Assembly: GCA_965228625.1 (NCBI GenBank)
Contig: OZ245829.1
Span: 2,976,001 to 3,040,000, forward strand
Direction: 5' to 3'
Length of the DNA stretch: 64,000 nt
Source: UBA2767 sp965228625
Lineage (GTDB): Bacteria > Pseudomonadota > Alphaproteobacteria > Rhizobiales > Methyloligellaceae
Both the position numbers and the translations under genes were made by a program. Under the pieces are notes generated by a model. The model was not told the origin of the DNA and ran no database searches. It saw only the letters and a program-made list of their open reading frames with translations. Within the stretch, counting starts at the first letter, position 1. Each line of letters opens with the position of its first letter. This document shows positions 36,016 to 44,690 of this stretch, piece after piece.

Positions 36016-37176
36016 CTAGAAGGCCGGCAGGTCCGGTTGCTGGTGTGCGGCCACGCCGACGCCCTCGACCTCGATCAGCCATTCGGGACGGCAGACCGCG
36101 CCTTCGACGATGAACACGGGTACATCGGCAAAGTGGGTGTCGAGGTAACTGCTGACGCGCGGGTGGTCTGTGGGATCGCGGAGATAAACGATCAGGTATT
36201 TCATGTCCTCGAGGCTGGCATCGCCGGATGCGAGCAGTGCGTCCACATTGCCGAGCGCGCGGTCGAGCTGGCGCATGACGTCGCCCTTGTGAACGACGTC
36301 GCCGTGTCGATCGATGCTGGCCGTTCCGGAAATGAAATAGTGCGCGCGGTCGCGGTAGGTGACGCGGGTGCCGCGCTCGAAGGTGACGTTGTACTCCCGC
36401 GTCAGGTTGAGCCGGTCGAAATCGTTGAGATAGGACACCTGCTCCGGCTCCAGGCCCAGCACCGAGTACGCATCCATGGCAACGAGATCATGACGGTGTG
36501 CGCACGCCCCCTCGATACCGGTACTGGCGATGTAGTGGGATGTACCGTTCATTCCGTGCCGGGCAAACAGCTCGCGGCGGCTGTCCACCATCGGCTGGTA
36601 GAAGACGTCGACGTCCTTCACATAAATCCAGGTGCGCAGGCAGTCGTCGCGAAGCGTACCGCCCTGGCACTTGAGCGTGCCGATGAGGTCATCGAAGACC
36701 CGGCGTGTCTGGTCCCCGGCCGAAAAATCACCCGTATCGTCGCCGGCGCAGAGGCGCGTGCTCCAGAGGTGACGCAAACCGTTCTTCTCGACCACGATGT
36801 GGTTTTTGGAGAGGCGCGCCTTCTTGACCGGCGTCTCGCTCTCCAGGTGATAGGCAAGCAGCGCAACCTTCGCTCCGGGCATCGGCTGCTGCTGCACGAT
36901 CGAAACCGCAACGGGGCCTTCGGACGGGTCGGATACGAGGCTTGAGTCGACGATGCGCGGTGCCTGGTTCATCACGTCGCTCACGAACAGACGCCGGAAA
37001 ACGGCGGTCTCGGGTGCCAGGCCCAACGTACCGACGGTGTCCCGGTAACGCGCGTTCACCCAGGCAATCTGGTCCTCGAAACTCGCGTCGGGCGGTGCCG
37101 CCACGGCGATGAAATGCTCGGTTCCACCGTCCGGGCTGCAGAAGCTGCTGTTCGAAATTCCGTTCGTGCGCCGCAT
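36016..37176 (-). CDS. Rid (YjgF/YER057c/UK114) superfamily protein, chorismatase-like two-domain form
   Basis: This 386-residue soluble protein is far longer than single-domain RidA (about 130). The C-terminal half fits the Rid fold: HYFISGTASIDRHGDVVHKGDV, LEDMKYLIVYLRDPTDH and FIVEGAVCRPEWLIEVEGVGVA. The middle has a second, diverged copy around RVFDDLIGTLKCQGG and DDCLRTWIYVKDVDVFY. Such two-domain Rid proteins include chorismatases of the FkbO/Hyg5 type, which cleave chorismate to pyruvate and a hydroxybenzoate or diene diol. That reaction is possible here but the catalytic residues were not verified. ATG 37176 follows GGGGAG. First gene of a leftward unit with two oxygenases. Confidence 0.65.
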   Translation of the reverse strand: MRRTNGISNSSFCSPDGGTEHFIAVAAPPDASFEDQIAWVNARYRDTVGTLGLAPETAVFRRLFVSDVMNQAPRIVDSSLVSDPSEGPVAVSIVQQQPMPGAKVALLAYHLESETPVKKARLSKNHIVVEKNGLRHLWSTRLCAGDDTGDFSAGDQTRRVFDDLIGTLKCQGGTLRDDCLRTWIYVKDVDVFYQPMVDSRRELFARHGMNGTSHYIASTGIEGACAHRHDLVAMDAYSVLGLEPEQVSYLNDFDRLNLTREYNVTFERGTRVTYRDRAHYFISGTASIDRHGDVVHKGDVMRQLDRALGNVDALLASGDASLEDMKYLIVYLRDPTDHPRVSSYLDTHFADVPVFIVEGAVCRPEWLIEVEGVGVAAHQQPDLPAF

Positions 37177-37251
37177 GATTGGCACTCCCCTGTCTGGTCA
37201 GCAAATGATTCGACTGGGCGGCATTCAGTAGACCGTTCCGATTCCGGGTGT

Positions 37252-37267
37252 TGTGACCTAGATCACC
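37252..37267. promoter_or_regulatory. CRP/FNR-family-like binding site
   Basis: TGTGA-N6-TCACC with centre CTAG lies between the divergent Rid-like and acpXL genes. It is close to the E. coli CRP consensus TGTGA-N6-TCACA. It sits 76 bases from ATG 37176 and about 124 from ATG 37391, so it could act on either. The regulator in this organism is unknown. Confidence 0.45.
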
Positions 37268-37390
37268 TTTTGGGGCGCCAAATCGGCCTACACACAGACC
37301 TCGCCGGAGACGTGGACTCAGTCTGCTCTTCGGGCATGCGGCACCCTGCGACGGGGCCGAGAATGAGGAACCACGGAGGGACTTGGCGCT

Positions 37391-37672
37391 ATGTCATCCA
37401 CATTCCAGAGCGTTGCGGAGATCATTGCGGACACGGGCGAGATCCCGGTTGAAGAGATCACGCCTGAAAGCCACGCGATCAACGATCTTGAAATCGACAG
37501 CCTCGATTTTCTCGACATCGTTTTCGCCATCGACAAGACATTCGGGATCAAGATTCCGCTCGAAACCTGGACCAAGGACATCAACGAAGGACAGTCCTCG
37601 TCCGACGAGTATTTCATCATGAAGAACCTGTGCGCCCGGGTTGACGAGCTGGTCGCCAAGAAAGCCGCCTGA
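37391..37672 (+). CDS. acpXL: Specialised acyl carrier protein AcpXL
   Basis: This 93-residue acyl carrier protein has the 4'-phosphopantetheine serine at Ser37 in LEIDSLDFLDIVFAID. The segment FGIKIPLETW and the tail YFIMKNLCARVDELVAKKAA are close to rhizobial AcpXL, which carries the growing C26-C28 chain destined for lipid A. It opens the very-long-chain fatty acid operon (acpXL, fabZXL, fabF2XL, fabF1XL, an extra reductase, adh2XL, lpxXL). RBS GGAGGG precedes the ATG. Confidence 0.95.
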   Translation: MSSTFQSVAEIIADTGEIPVEEITPESHAINDLEIDSLDFLDIVFAIDKTFGIKIPLETWTKDINEGQSSSDEYFIMKNLCARVDELVAKKAA

Positions 37673-37680
37673 GCGCGACC

Positions 37681-38145
37681 ATGCAGCTTGAGCACTTTCA
37701 GATGATCGACGAGGTGCTGGCGTTCAGCGCCGCCGAGCAGTCGCTCGTCGCCCGCTCGCGCGTGCCTGAGCGCAGTCCCGTCTTCGAGGGTCACTTTCCC
37801 GGCTTCCCGTTGATGCCCGGCGTCCTTCTCATCGAGACCATGGCGCAGGCGTCCGGGTTCCTGATCATGGCGCTGAACGATTTCAGCCATTTGCCGCTGC
37901 TCATCAGCGTCGACGAGGCGAAACTGCGAACGCCCGTGGAACCGCGATCCGAGCTGACCGTAGAGGCGATGGTTGAGCACGGCGGATCCGGGTTCTCGGT
38001 CATGACCGCGCGCGTCCGCAGTGCCGGCGCCGAGGCCTGCCGCGGCACGATCAAGATGAAGACGATGCCGTTTCCCAACGAAACGCTCCGCCGGCACATT
38101 CTGACAAGCGCGGAGGAAACAGGGCTCCTTGCCCTCGAGGTCTGA
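37681..38145 (+). CDS. fabZXL: 3-hydroxyacyl-ACP dehydratase, FabZXL
   Basis: This 154-residue hot-dog-fold enzyme has the FabZ active site: His38 in FEGHFPGFPLMPG and Glu52 in LLIETMAQ. It removes water from 3-hydroxyacyl-AcpXL during elongation of the very-long-chain lipid A acyl group. It starts 8 bases after acpXL and nearly abuts the next gene (2 bases apart). Confidence 0.92.
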   Translation: MQLEHFQMIDEVLAFSAAEQSLVARSRVPERSPVFEGHFPGFPLMPGVLLIETMAQASGFLIMALNDFSHLPLLISVDEAKLRTPVEPRSELTVEAMVEHGGSGFSVMTARVRSAGAEACRGTIKMKTMPFPNETLRRHILTSAEETGLLALEV

Positions 38146-38146
38146 T

Positions 38147-39391
38147 ATGGAGAACGTGCGCGAGGAAGACGTCTGGATCACCGGCATCGGACTGGTCAGC
38201 TCACTGGGCGAGGGATGCGAGGCTCACTGGCAACACCTGGCCAATGGCGCGGATCCCGAACCGGTGATCGACGCCGAGCGGTTTGCGCCCTATGCGGTTC
38301 ACCCGCTCGTCGAAGTGGACTTCTCCAAACAGATCCCGAAGCGCGGCGATTTGCGGCAGATGGGCCCTTGGCAGCGCCTGGGAACCTATGCCGCCGGTCT
38401 CGCGCTGAGCGATGCAGGCGTCGCGGGGGATCACGCCTACCTCGACAAGATGGACATGATCATCGCCGCCGACGGCGGCGAGCGCGACATGGAGGTGGAC
38501 GGCGCCGTACTCGAAGGGTTCGGCAAGCGCAACGATCCGGACGCGTTCCTGAACGAAACGCTTGCGACCGGGCTGCGCCCGACGCTGTTCCTGTCCCAGC
38601 TTCCCAATCTCATGTCGGGGAACATATCCATTGTTCACAAGGTGAACGGGTCGTCGCGAACCTTCATGGGCGAGGAAATGGCGGGCGTGTCCGCTGCCCA
38701 GATCGCTTTGCGGAAGATCCGGCACGGGCAATCGGACCTGTGCCTGATCGGCGGCGCCTACAATGCCGAGCGCGACGACATGCAGTACATGTTCGAGCTA
38801 GGCAGCTATCTGTGGCCGGGCACATTCAGGCCCTTGTGGGAACGCGCGCGAGAGGGCGGCGGGATCGTCACCGGCAGCGTCGGTGCGTTCCTCGTTCTCG
38901 AGGCCGGATCTCATGCGACGGCGCGCGGCGCGCGCGCCTATGCGCGGTTGAGTGAAGTGCTTTCGGACCGCTGCAACCGGGCCCCGAACGCGGCGCGTGA
39001 GAACGCCGAGAGGCAGATCGGCGCGCTCGATGGCCGGTTGGACCCCGGACCGCTCGCGGTCCTCTCAGGCGCCTGCGGCGCCGAGCCGGAAACGGGCGAA
39101 GAGCGTGCGTTTCTGGAAGGGCTCTCTACCAGAGGGTTCGATGTCTCGGTGCGGGCCTTCGGCGCCATGCTCGGCCACTGCGTCGAGGCCCAGTTCCCCG
39201 CCGGGCTGGCGCTCGCGGCGATCGCCACCGCGAAGGGAGGCTTTTTCAGACCTTTCGGTCGGTGCGACGTCGAGAAGCCGTTCACCGGCGATCCGGAACG
39301 CATTCTGGTGACGAGCTGGGGGCACTGGCGCGGTGAAGGCATGGCTCTCGTCGAGAGCTTGCCTTCGGCGGAAGAAGCGGTGAGGCATTAA
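38147..39391 (+). CDS. fabF2XL: Ketosynthase-like protein FabF2XL lacking catalytic residues
   Basis: This 414-residue protein has the condensing-enzyme fold but a degenerate active site. The nucleophile region reads VNGSSRTFMGEE, with Ser169/170 where the catalytic Cys should be. The NAHGT motif is replaced by LSGACGAEPE, while the last motif keeps its His (AMLGHCVEAQFPAGLA). This is the state of chain-length factors in type II polyketide systems, which pair with an active ketosynthase. In the rhizobial cluster this gene always sits beside fabF1XL, so a heterodimer setting C26-C28 length is a fair inference. ATG 38147 follows GAGG. An earlier ATG at 38129 overlaps fabZXL and is less likely. 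Confidence 0.85.
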   Translation: MENVREEDVWITGIGLVSSLGEGCEAHWQHLANGADPEPVIDAERFAPYAVHPLVEVDFSKQIPKRGDLRQMGPWQRLGTYAAGLALSDAGVAGDHAYLDKMDMIIAADGGERDMEVDGAVLEGFGKRNDPDAFLNETLATGLRPTLFLSQLPNLMSGNISIVHKVNGSSRTFMGEEMAGVSAAQIALRKIRHGQSDLCLIGGAYNAERDDMQYMFELGSYLWPGTFRPLWERAREGGGIVTGSVGAFLVLEAGSHATARGARAYARLSEVLSDRCNRAPNAARENAERQIGALDGRLDPGPLAVLSGACGAEPETGEERAFLEGLSTRGFDVSVRAFGAMLGHCVEAQFPAGLALAAIATAKGGFFRPFGRCDVEKPFTGDPERILVTSWGHWRGEGMALVESLPSAEEAVRH

Positions 39392-40675
39392 ATGGCAAAG
39401 GCAATGCGTGACTGGAACGGACGACCCGTGGCCGTCGTCACCGGCATCGGCATCGTGACCGCGCTCGGCCGTGGCATGGCCGACAACTGGACCAACCTCA
39501 CGGCGGGGACCTCCGGTATCCACGAAATCCGCCGTTTTTGCACCGAGGGTCTGAGCACGAAGATTGCCGGAACGATCGACGATTTCGAGCTTGATCCGAT
39601 TTCGGCGCCGGGCCTGGCGCGCGCATTCGCCGTCGAGTCGATTTCCGAAGCGATTGCTCAATCGGGGATCGGGTCGCCTGCGTCGTTTCCCGGCCCGCTG
39701 TTTCTCGCCACCCCTCCCGCCGAGGTTGAATGGCCGACGCGGATCGAGGTCCATGAACGCGCAAGGAACGGATCACCCGTCACCCAGGCGCAATTGAAGC
39801 GTACGGCGCGCGACGGCGACTACGCGGACGCGCATGCGCTCTTCCTGTTCGGGCAGGTGGGCGAGTACCTCGCCGACCGGTTCGGGACACGCGGACAGCC
39901 CATATCCCTGTCGACCGCCTGCGCCTCGGGCGCAACGGCAATCCAGCTCGGCGTGGAGGCGATCCGGCGGGGCGAAACCGACGCCGCGTTGTGTGTGGGG
40001 ACCGACGGTTCGGTTCATGCGGAATCTCTCATCCGGTTCTCGCTGCTCTCCGCCCTGTCGACGCGGAACACGCCTCCGCAACAAGCGTCGAGACCGTTCT
40101 CAAGGGACCGCGACGGCTTCGTGATGGCGGAAGGGTCCGCGGCGCTGGTGCTGGAATCCTATGATGCGGCCAAGGCACGTGGCGCGAAAATCCTCGGGGT
40201 CGTGCGCGGCTGCGGGGAACGGGCCGATGATTTCCACCGCACCCGGTCGACGCCGGACGGAAAGCCGGTCATCGGCGCGATCTGCAACGCGCTCGCCGAC
40301 GCCCATGTCGAGCCGGACCGGATCGACTACATCAATGCGCACGGGACCAGCACACCGGAAAACGACAAGATCGAATACCTTTCGCTGTCCGCCGTGTTCG
40401 GCGACGGCCTTGCCGATACGCCGATCAGCTCGAACAAGTCGGTCGTCGGCCACACCCTGACCGCGGCCGGGGCCGTCGAGGCGGCGTTCTCGCTGATGAC
40501 GATCGGAACCGGAACGCTCCCGCCGACCATCAACTATCATGCACCGGACCCGGAGATGCCCCTTGATGTGGTGCCGAACAGGAAGCGCGACAGTGCGGTG
40601 ACGACGGTCCTGTCCAACTCGTTCGGGTTCGGGGGGCAGAATGTCTGCCTGGTGCTGTCGGCGGAGCCGGCCTGA
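39392..40675 (+). CDS. fabF1XL: Beta-ketoacyl-ACP synthase FabF1XL
   Basis: This 427-residue active condensing enzyme has the complete catalytic set: Cys177 in STACASGATAI, His317 in INAHGTSTPEND, and Lys349 with His354 in SSNKSVVGHTLTAAGA. It extends AcpXL-bound chains with malonyl units. It begins directly after the stop of its degenerate partner (TAAATG), pointing to stoichiometric synthesis. Confidence 0.93.
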   Translation: MAKAMRDWNGRPVAVVTGIGIVTALGRGMADNWTNLTAGTSGIHEIRRFCTEGLSTKIAGTIDDFELDPISAPGLARAFAVESISEAIAQSGIGSPASFPGPLFLATPPAEVEWPTRIEVHERARNGSPVTQAQLKRTARDGDYADAHALFLFGQVGEYLADRFGTRGQPISLSTACASGATAIQLGVEAIRRGETDAALCVGTDGSVHAESLIRFSLLSALSTRNTPPQQASRPFSRDRDGFVMAEGSAALVLESYDAAKARGAKILGVVRGCGERADDFHRTRSTPDGKPVIGAICNALADAHVEPDRIDYINAHGTSTPENDKIEYLSLSAVFGDGLADTPISSNKSVVGHTLTAAGAVEAAFSLMTIGTGTLPPTINYHAPDPEMPLDVVPNRKRDSAVTTVLSNSFGFGGQNVCLVLSAEPA

Positions 40676-40692
40676 CCTGTGGAGGGATGTCC

Positions 40693-41460
40693 ATGGCACA
40701 GACTGAAGGTCCGATGCAGGTGACGGTGACCGGCGGCAGCCGCGGCATCGGCCGTGAAATCGTGCGCGGCCTCGCCGTGGACGGTTTTGACGTCGAGTTC
40801 ACCTACCGGAACTCCGGGGAACAGGCCGCCGAGTTGCTCAACGAGCTGCAGTCGAACTGGCCGGTGCAGGATTTCGGCATGCATCGCCTCGACCTTGCGG
40901 ATCGCGGGCAGGTCGATCGGTTCGCGCAGCGTCTGGCGGAGACCGAGTCGCTGTTTGGCCTGGTGCACAATGCTGGTCAGTCCTGCGACGCGCTCGCGGC
41001 GATGATCGATCAGGATGCGGGCGAGACGGCTATGCAGGTGAATTTCTGGTCCCTGACGCGGCTCGTGACCGGCGCCGTGCGTCCGATGATGCAGGCGCGT
41101 GCAGGCCGGGTCATCGGGATCGGCTCTATGGCAGCGCTTCATGCCATGCCCGGAAACTCCGTCTACGCGGCAACCAAAGGCGCGATGCTCAGCTATCTCC
41201 GGACGGTCGCGGTGGAACTGGCGCGCAAGGGCATAACCGCCAACTTCGTTGCGCCGGGATATGTGGATACGGACATGATGGCCGCCTATGCCGACCGCCG
41301 CAGCGACATGGAAAGGCGGATTCCCGCCAGGCGCTTCGCCACGCCGTGCGAGGTCGCGGAGCTCGTCCGGCATCTCATGTCTCCGGCCGCCAAGTACATC
41401 ACGGGAAGCGTGCTTCCCATCGACGGCGGCGTAAGTGCGGGAATGGCGCTCCACGGCTGA
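40693..41460 (+). CDS. Short-chain dehydrogenase, FabG-like 3-ketoacyl-ACP reductase
   Basis: This 255-residue SDR has the NADP-binding glycine motif TGGSRGIGREI, the NAG element, a Ser in IGIGSMAALHA and the YAATK active site (Tyr-x3-Lys). The C-terminus has FVAPGYVDTDMM, typical of FabG. The standard acpXL clusters I know contain only dehydratase, two ketosynthases, Adh and acyltransferase. Here this reductase supplies the second elongation step locally. ATG 40693 is chosen because GGAGGG lies 6 bases upstream; the ATG at 40687 is directly adjacent to that site. Confidence 0.9.
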   Translation: MAQTEGPMQVTVTGGSRGIGREIVRGLAVDGFDVEFTYRNSGEQAAELLNELQSNWPVQDFGMHRLDLADRGQVDRFAQRLAETESLFGLVHNAGQSCDALAAMIDQDAGETAMQVNFWSLTRLVTGAVRPMMQARAGRVIGIGSMAALHAMPGNSVYAATKGAMLSYLRTVAVELARKGITANFVAPGYVDTDMMAAYADRRSDMERRIPARRFATPCEVAELVRHLMSPAAKYITGSVLPIDGGVSAGMALHG

Positions 41461-41506
41461 GCCCGCGCCTCATTGCGAAAACTCCAGACAAGGTGTGATC
41501 AAGTCC

Positions 41507-42541
41507 ATGCGCGCTCTTCAACTCCAGGCAGAACAGGACGTCCGGATCGTCGAGATGGAACCGCCGCCACCGCCGGGTGACGGCGAGGTCCAGGTCAGGA
41601 TTGGCGCGGTGGCGCTCAACCATATCGACGTGTGGGGCTGGCGCGGCATGGCGTTCGCCCGCCGCAAGCTCCCCATCGTCGTTGGTGTCGAGGCGGCCGG
41701 CGAGATCGTTGCCGTGGGTCCGGGCGTCGATGCGGTTCGCAAGGGTCAGCGTGTCGTGCTTTACGGCGCGGAGACCTGCAACGCATGCGCCGCGTGCCGC
41801 GCGGGTCGCGACAATCTCTGCGAGAATGTCGGCGGCATTCACGGGTTTCACATCGACGGGTTCGCGCAGGAGCTGGTCAATATCGAAGCGCGCTTCGCCG
41901 TGCCTGTGCCTGACGGGCTGGACGTGACGAGCGCGGCGTGTGCTCCGGTGACCTTCGGCACCGTGGAGCACATGCTGTTCGACAACGCCGGGCTGAAGCA
42001 GGGCGAAACGATCCTCGTTCAGGCCGGAGGGAGCGGCATCGGCACGGCGGCCATCCAGATGGCCAAGGCGGTCGGCGCGCAGGTCATCACCACCGTCGGC
42101 AGCGACGAGAAGGCAAGGCTGGCGCTTGAGCTCGGCGCGGATCACGCCATCAACTACCGGAAGGACCGGTTCGAGGGCGTCGTCCGCAAGCTGACCAACA
42201 AGAGGGGCGTTGACGTCGTCTTCGAGCATGTCGGCGCCGACACATGGGCGGGCAGCCTTCTGTGCCTGCGCAAAGGCGGACGCCTCGTCACGTGCGGATC
42301 CACGACCGGTGTTTCTGCGGAGACCAACCTCTTCCAGCTTTTCCAGCAGCAGCTCCGCCTGATCGGCAGCTTCGGATGCTCGATGCGCAACATTGCCGAC
42401 GTGCTGGACAAGCTCGCACAGGGCACCATGCGCCCGGTCATCGACACGTTGCTGCCGCTGGATGATCTGGAGACCGGCCTGAAGCGGCTGAGGGACAGGC
42501 AGGTGTTCGGCAAGTTCGTGCTGACCCTGCAGGACAGCTAG
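41507..42541 (+). CDS. adh2XL: Zinc-binding alcohol dehydrogenase family protein Adh2XL
   Basis: This 344-residue medium-chain dehydrogenase/reductase has a structural-zinc loop with four cysteines (CNACAACRAGRDNLC), a GroES-like N-terminal part and a nucleotide-binding VQAGGSGIGTAAIQMAKA. In the rhizobial acpXL-lpxXL cluster the matching gene is adh2XL. It probably acts as an enoyl reductase or alcohol dehydrogenase in making the 27-hydroxy or related very long chain. The exact reaction is not settled. ATG 41507 is preceded by AAGGTG. Confidence 0.87.
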   Translation: MRALQLQAEQDVRIVEMEPPPPPGDGEVQVRIGAVALNHIDVWGWRGMAFARRKLPIVVGVEAAGEIVAVGPGVDAVRKGQRVVLYGAETCNACAACRAGRDNLCENVGGIHGFHIDGFAQELVNIEARFAVPVPDGLDVTSAACAPVTFGTVEHMLFDNAGLKQGETILVQAGGSGIGTAAIQMAKAVGAQVITTVGSDEKARLALELGADHAINYRKDRFEGVVRKLTNKRGVDVVFEHVGADTWAGSLLCLRKGGRLVTCGSTTGVSAETNLFQLFQQQLRLIGSFGCSMRNIADVLDKLAQGTMRPVIDTLLPLDDLETGLKRLRDRQVFGKFVLTLQDS

Positions 42542-42613
42542 GCATGGATCAACGGTTTGCCCTGTGCCGGCGTTCGAAGGCGTGCCGCTCCGCGGTTCAC
42601 GCGGGGTGAGACC

Positions 42614-43591
42614 GTGCGGCGTGGCAAGAGATACCTCATTCCCTTGATCGCGGATTGGTCGCTCGCGGCGATCGCCCGGGGCTTTCTAAAGGTGCTCCGG
42701 CTGCTGCCGCGCGAAACGAGCATCGATCTGGTCGGGCGCGCGGGCCGCCATCTGACGCCGGTCATGCCCCGCTATCGCACGGCAATGAAGAACCTCGAAC
42801 GGGCTTTCCCCGAGAAGTGCCGGCAGGAGAGGCGCGAAATCCTGCGCGGAAGCTGGGACAATCTCGCCCGCACCGGACTGGAGTATGCCTATCTCGATCA
42901 GGTCTTCAGATATGATCCGGACGATCTGGATGCCGGCAACATCGAGGTGAGCGGTGTCGAGAACTTCGTTCGGCTGCGTGACCAGTCCGCTCCGGCAATC
43001 ATCTTCACGGCGCATCTGGCGAACTGGGAGCTGCTGTCGATATGCGCGGCGCGGAACGGCCTCGACGTCACATCCATGTTCCGCGCGCCGAACAACCGGT
43101 TCTTTGCAAACTCCCTGATGAAGGCGCGTTCGAGGCTGATGGGAAATCTGGTGGCCTCGGGAAACGGCTCGCTGTTCGAGCTGGCAGCAACGTTGGAGCG
43201 CGGTGGCCGGGTCGGGCTGCTTGCGGATCAGAGATACAAGGGCGGGGTGCTGGTTCCCTTTTTCGGTCAGCTCGCCGACACCAACCCGCTGATCGCAAAA
43301 CTTGCACGGCAGTATGGCTGCACCGTCCACGGCGCCCGTGCCATCCGGCTGCAGGACCACCGCTTCCATCTGGAGATTACCGATCCGATAGATCTGCCGC
43401 GGGATGCCGACGGGCATGTCGATATCGTCGGGGCCACGGCGCGGATCCAGGGCATCGTGGAAGGCTGGGTCCGCGAGCACCCTGACCAGTGGATCTGGTT
43501 CCACCGGCGCTGGCGTTTCGGCAAGAAGACCCGGCTTCCTGATGCGGCGCTGTCGTCTGCGTCTAGAAGCGGTTCACGGCGAACGGCGTGA
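42614..43591 (+). CDS. lpxXL: Lipid A very-long-chain acyltransferase LpxXL
   Basis: This 325-residue LpxL/HtrB-family acyltransferase has the HX4E motif in FTAHLANWELLS, a membrane-anchoring N-terminal segment and LERGGRVGLLADQRYKGG, followed by VPFFG. It transfers the C26-C28 acyl group from AcpXL to lipid A. GTG 42614 follows GGGGTGAG. The frame stays open upstream to a TTG at 42557, so the exact start is uncertain. Its 3' end overlaps the converging FAD oxidoreductase gene by 29 bases. Confidence 0.88.
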   Translation: MRRGKRYLIPLIADWSLAAIARGFLKVLRLLPRETSIDLVGRAGRHLTPVMPRYRTAMKNLERAFPEKCRQERREILRGSWDNLARTGLEYAYLDQVFRYDPDDLDAGNIEVSGVENFVRLRDQSAPAIIFTAHLANWELLSICAARNGLDVTSMFRAPNNRFFANSLMKARSRLMGNLVASGNGSLFELAATLERGGRVGLLADQRYKGGVLVPFFGQLADTNPLIAKLARQYGCTVHGARAIRLQDHRFHLEITDPIDLPRDADGHVDIVGATARIQGIVEGWVREHPDQWIWFHRRWRFGKKTRLPDAALSSASRSGSRRTA

Positions 43592-44690
43592 TCGGCAGCT
43601 CGGTACCGCCCTTCGTCACCAAATCGGCGATGATGCAACCGACGATCGGGCCAAGCGCGAAGCCGTGGGCGGAGAACCCGAAGGCGTGGAAGGCGTCCTG
43701 AGCCGCGATGCTGGGACCGATAACCGGCAGTTGGTCGGGGGTCATGCCTTCGATGCCGCACCATGTCCGGGCAATGGGGACGTTCCGCATCATCGGAAAC
43801 ACGTCGGAGACCGTTTGTGCGCTGATCGCCAGCTTGCGCGGATCGGGCGTTGCGACCTGCGCGTCGCGGTCGACGAAACCGCGATGACCGCCGCCGATCA
43901 GGACCGTGCCGTCATCGGTCTGCTTGAAGGAGAGCTTGCGGTTGACGACGCCGCAGACGGGTCCGAGAAACCGCGGCACGCGCTGGGTCACCATCATGGT
44001 CGGCGCTTCCATCTCCAGCGGCACCTCATCGCCGATCAGACGCGCGACCTCACTGCCCCACGCCCCGGCGCAGTTGATCAGCACATCGGCTTGCGCCCGG
44101 TTCGTGCCCGCATGCAAATGCCAGACCGAGCCCGGCCGTTCGATGCGCGAAACCGGATCGCCGATCAGAAACGCCACGCCCTCGCCCCGGGCACGCTCGT
44201 AGAACCCCCAGGTGGCGTGAAACGGGCTGGCCGAGCCCTCGTCGCGCGAAAACAGTCCGCCCTTGCAGTGTCCGGCGACATCGGGAACGAGCGCGCGGAG
44301 CGCGTTCTGTCCGAGGAGCTCTTCGTGCTCGTATCCGAGATCGGCAAGTTCGGCGACACGCGCTTCGAGCCGCGCCATGTCGGCGTCACTCTCGGCGATG
44401 CGCAGGCTGCCATTGCTGTGGTAGCGGCAGTCGGTTCCGAGAAGCTTCTCGATGTCATACCAGATCGCCAGCGAGGCGCGCGCCAGGGGGATCTCGGCGG
44501 TGTCGCGCCAGAGGCTGCGCACGCCGCCCGCGTTCACGCCCGACGCGTGCCGACCGGGGCCGTCCTTTTCGATCACCAGTACCCGGCGGCCGCGCAGGGC
44601 AAGCTGCAGCGCGCTGGAAAGGCCCTGGATGCCGGCACCGATGATGATGACGTCGTAATGGGCGACGTTGCCGTTTGCGCCCGAACTCAT
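43563..44690 (-). CDS. FAD-dependent oxidoreductase, DAO / sarcosine oxidase beta-like
   Basis: This 375-residue flavoprotein has the Rossmann motif YDVIIIGAGIQGLSSALQLA at its N-terminus, then a DAO-type second half with IARTWCGIEGMTPDQLPVIG and FAFGF-like SAHGFALGPIVG. It should oxidise an amine, imino acid or N-alkyl amino acid. Its ATG overlaps the stop of the enolase-superfamily gene (ATGA). It is the last gene of a five-gene leftward operon, so it likely acts after the epimerase/lyase step. The substrate is unknown. Confidence 0.85.
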   Translation of the reverse strand: MSSGANGNVAHYDVIIIGAGIQGLSSALQLALRGRRVLVIEKDGPGRHASGVNAGGVRSLWRDTAEIPLARASLAIWYDIEKLLGTDCRYHSNGSLRIAESDADMARLEARVAELADLGYEHEELLGQNALRALVPDVAGHCKGGLFSRDEGSASPFHATWGFYERARGEGVAFLIGDPVSRIERPGSVWHLHAGTNRAQADVLINCAGAWGSEVARLIGDEVPLEMEAPTMMVTQRVPRFLGPVCGVVNRKLSFKQTDDGTVLIGGGHRGFVDRDAQVATPDPRKLAISAQTVSDVFPMMRNVPIARTWCGIEGMTPDQLPVIGPSIAAQDAFHAFGFSAHGFALGPIVGCIIADLVTKGGTELPITPFAVNRF

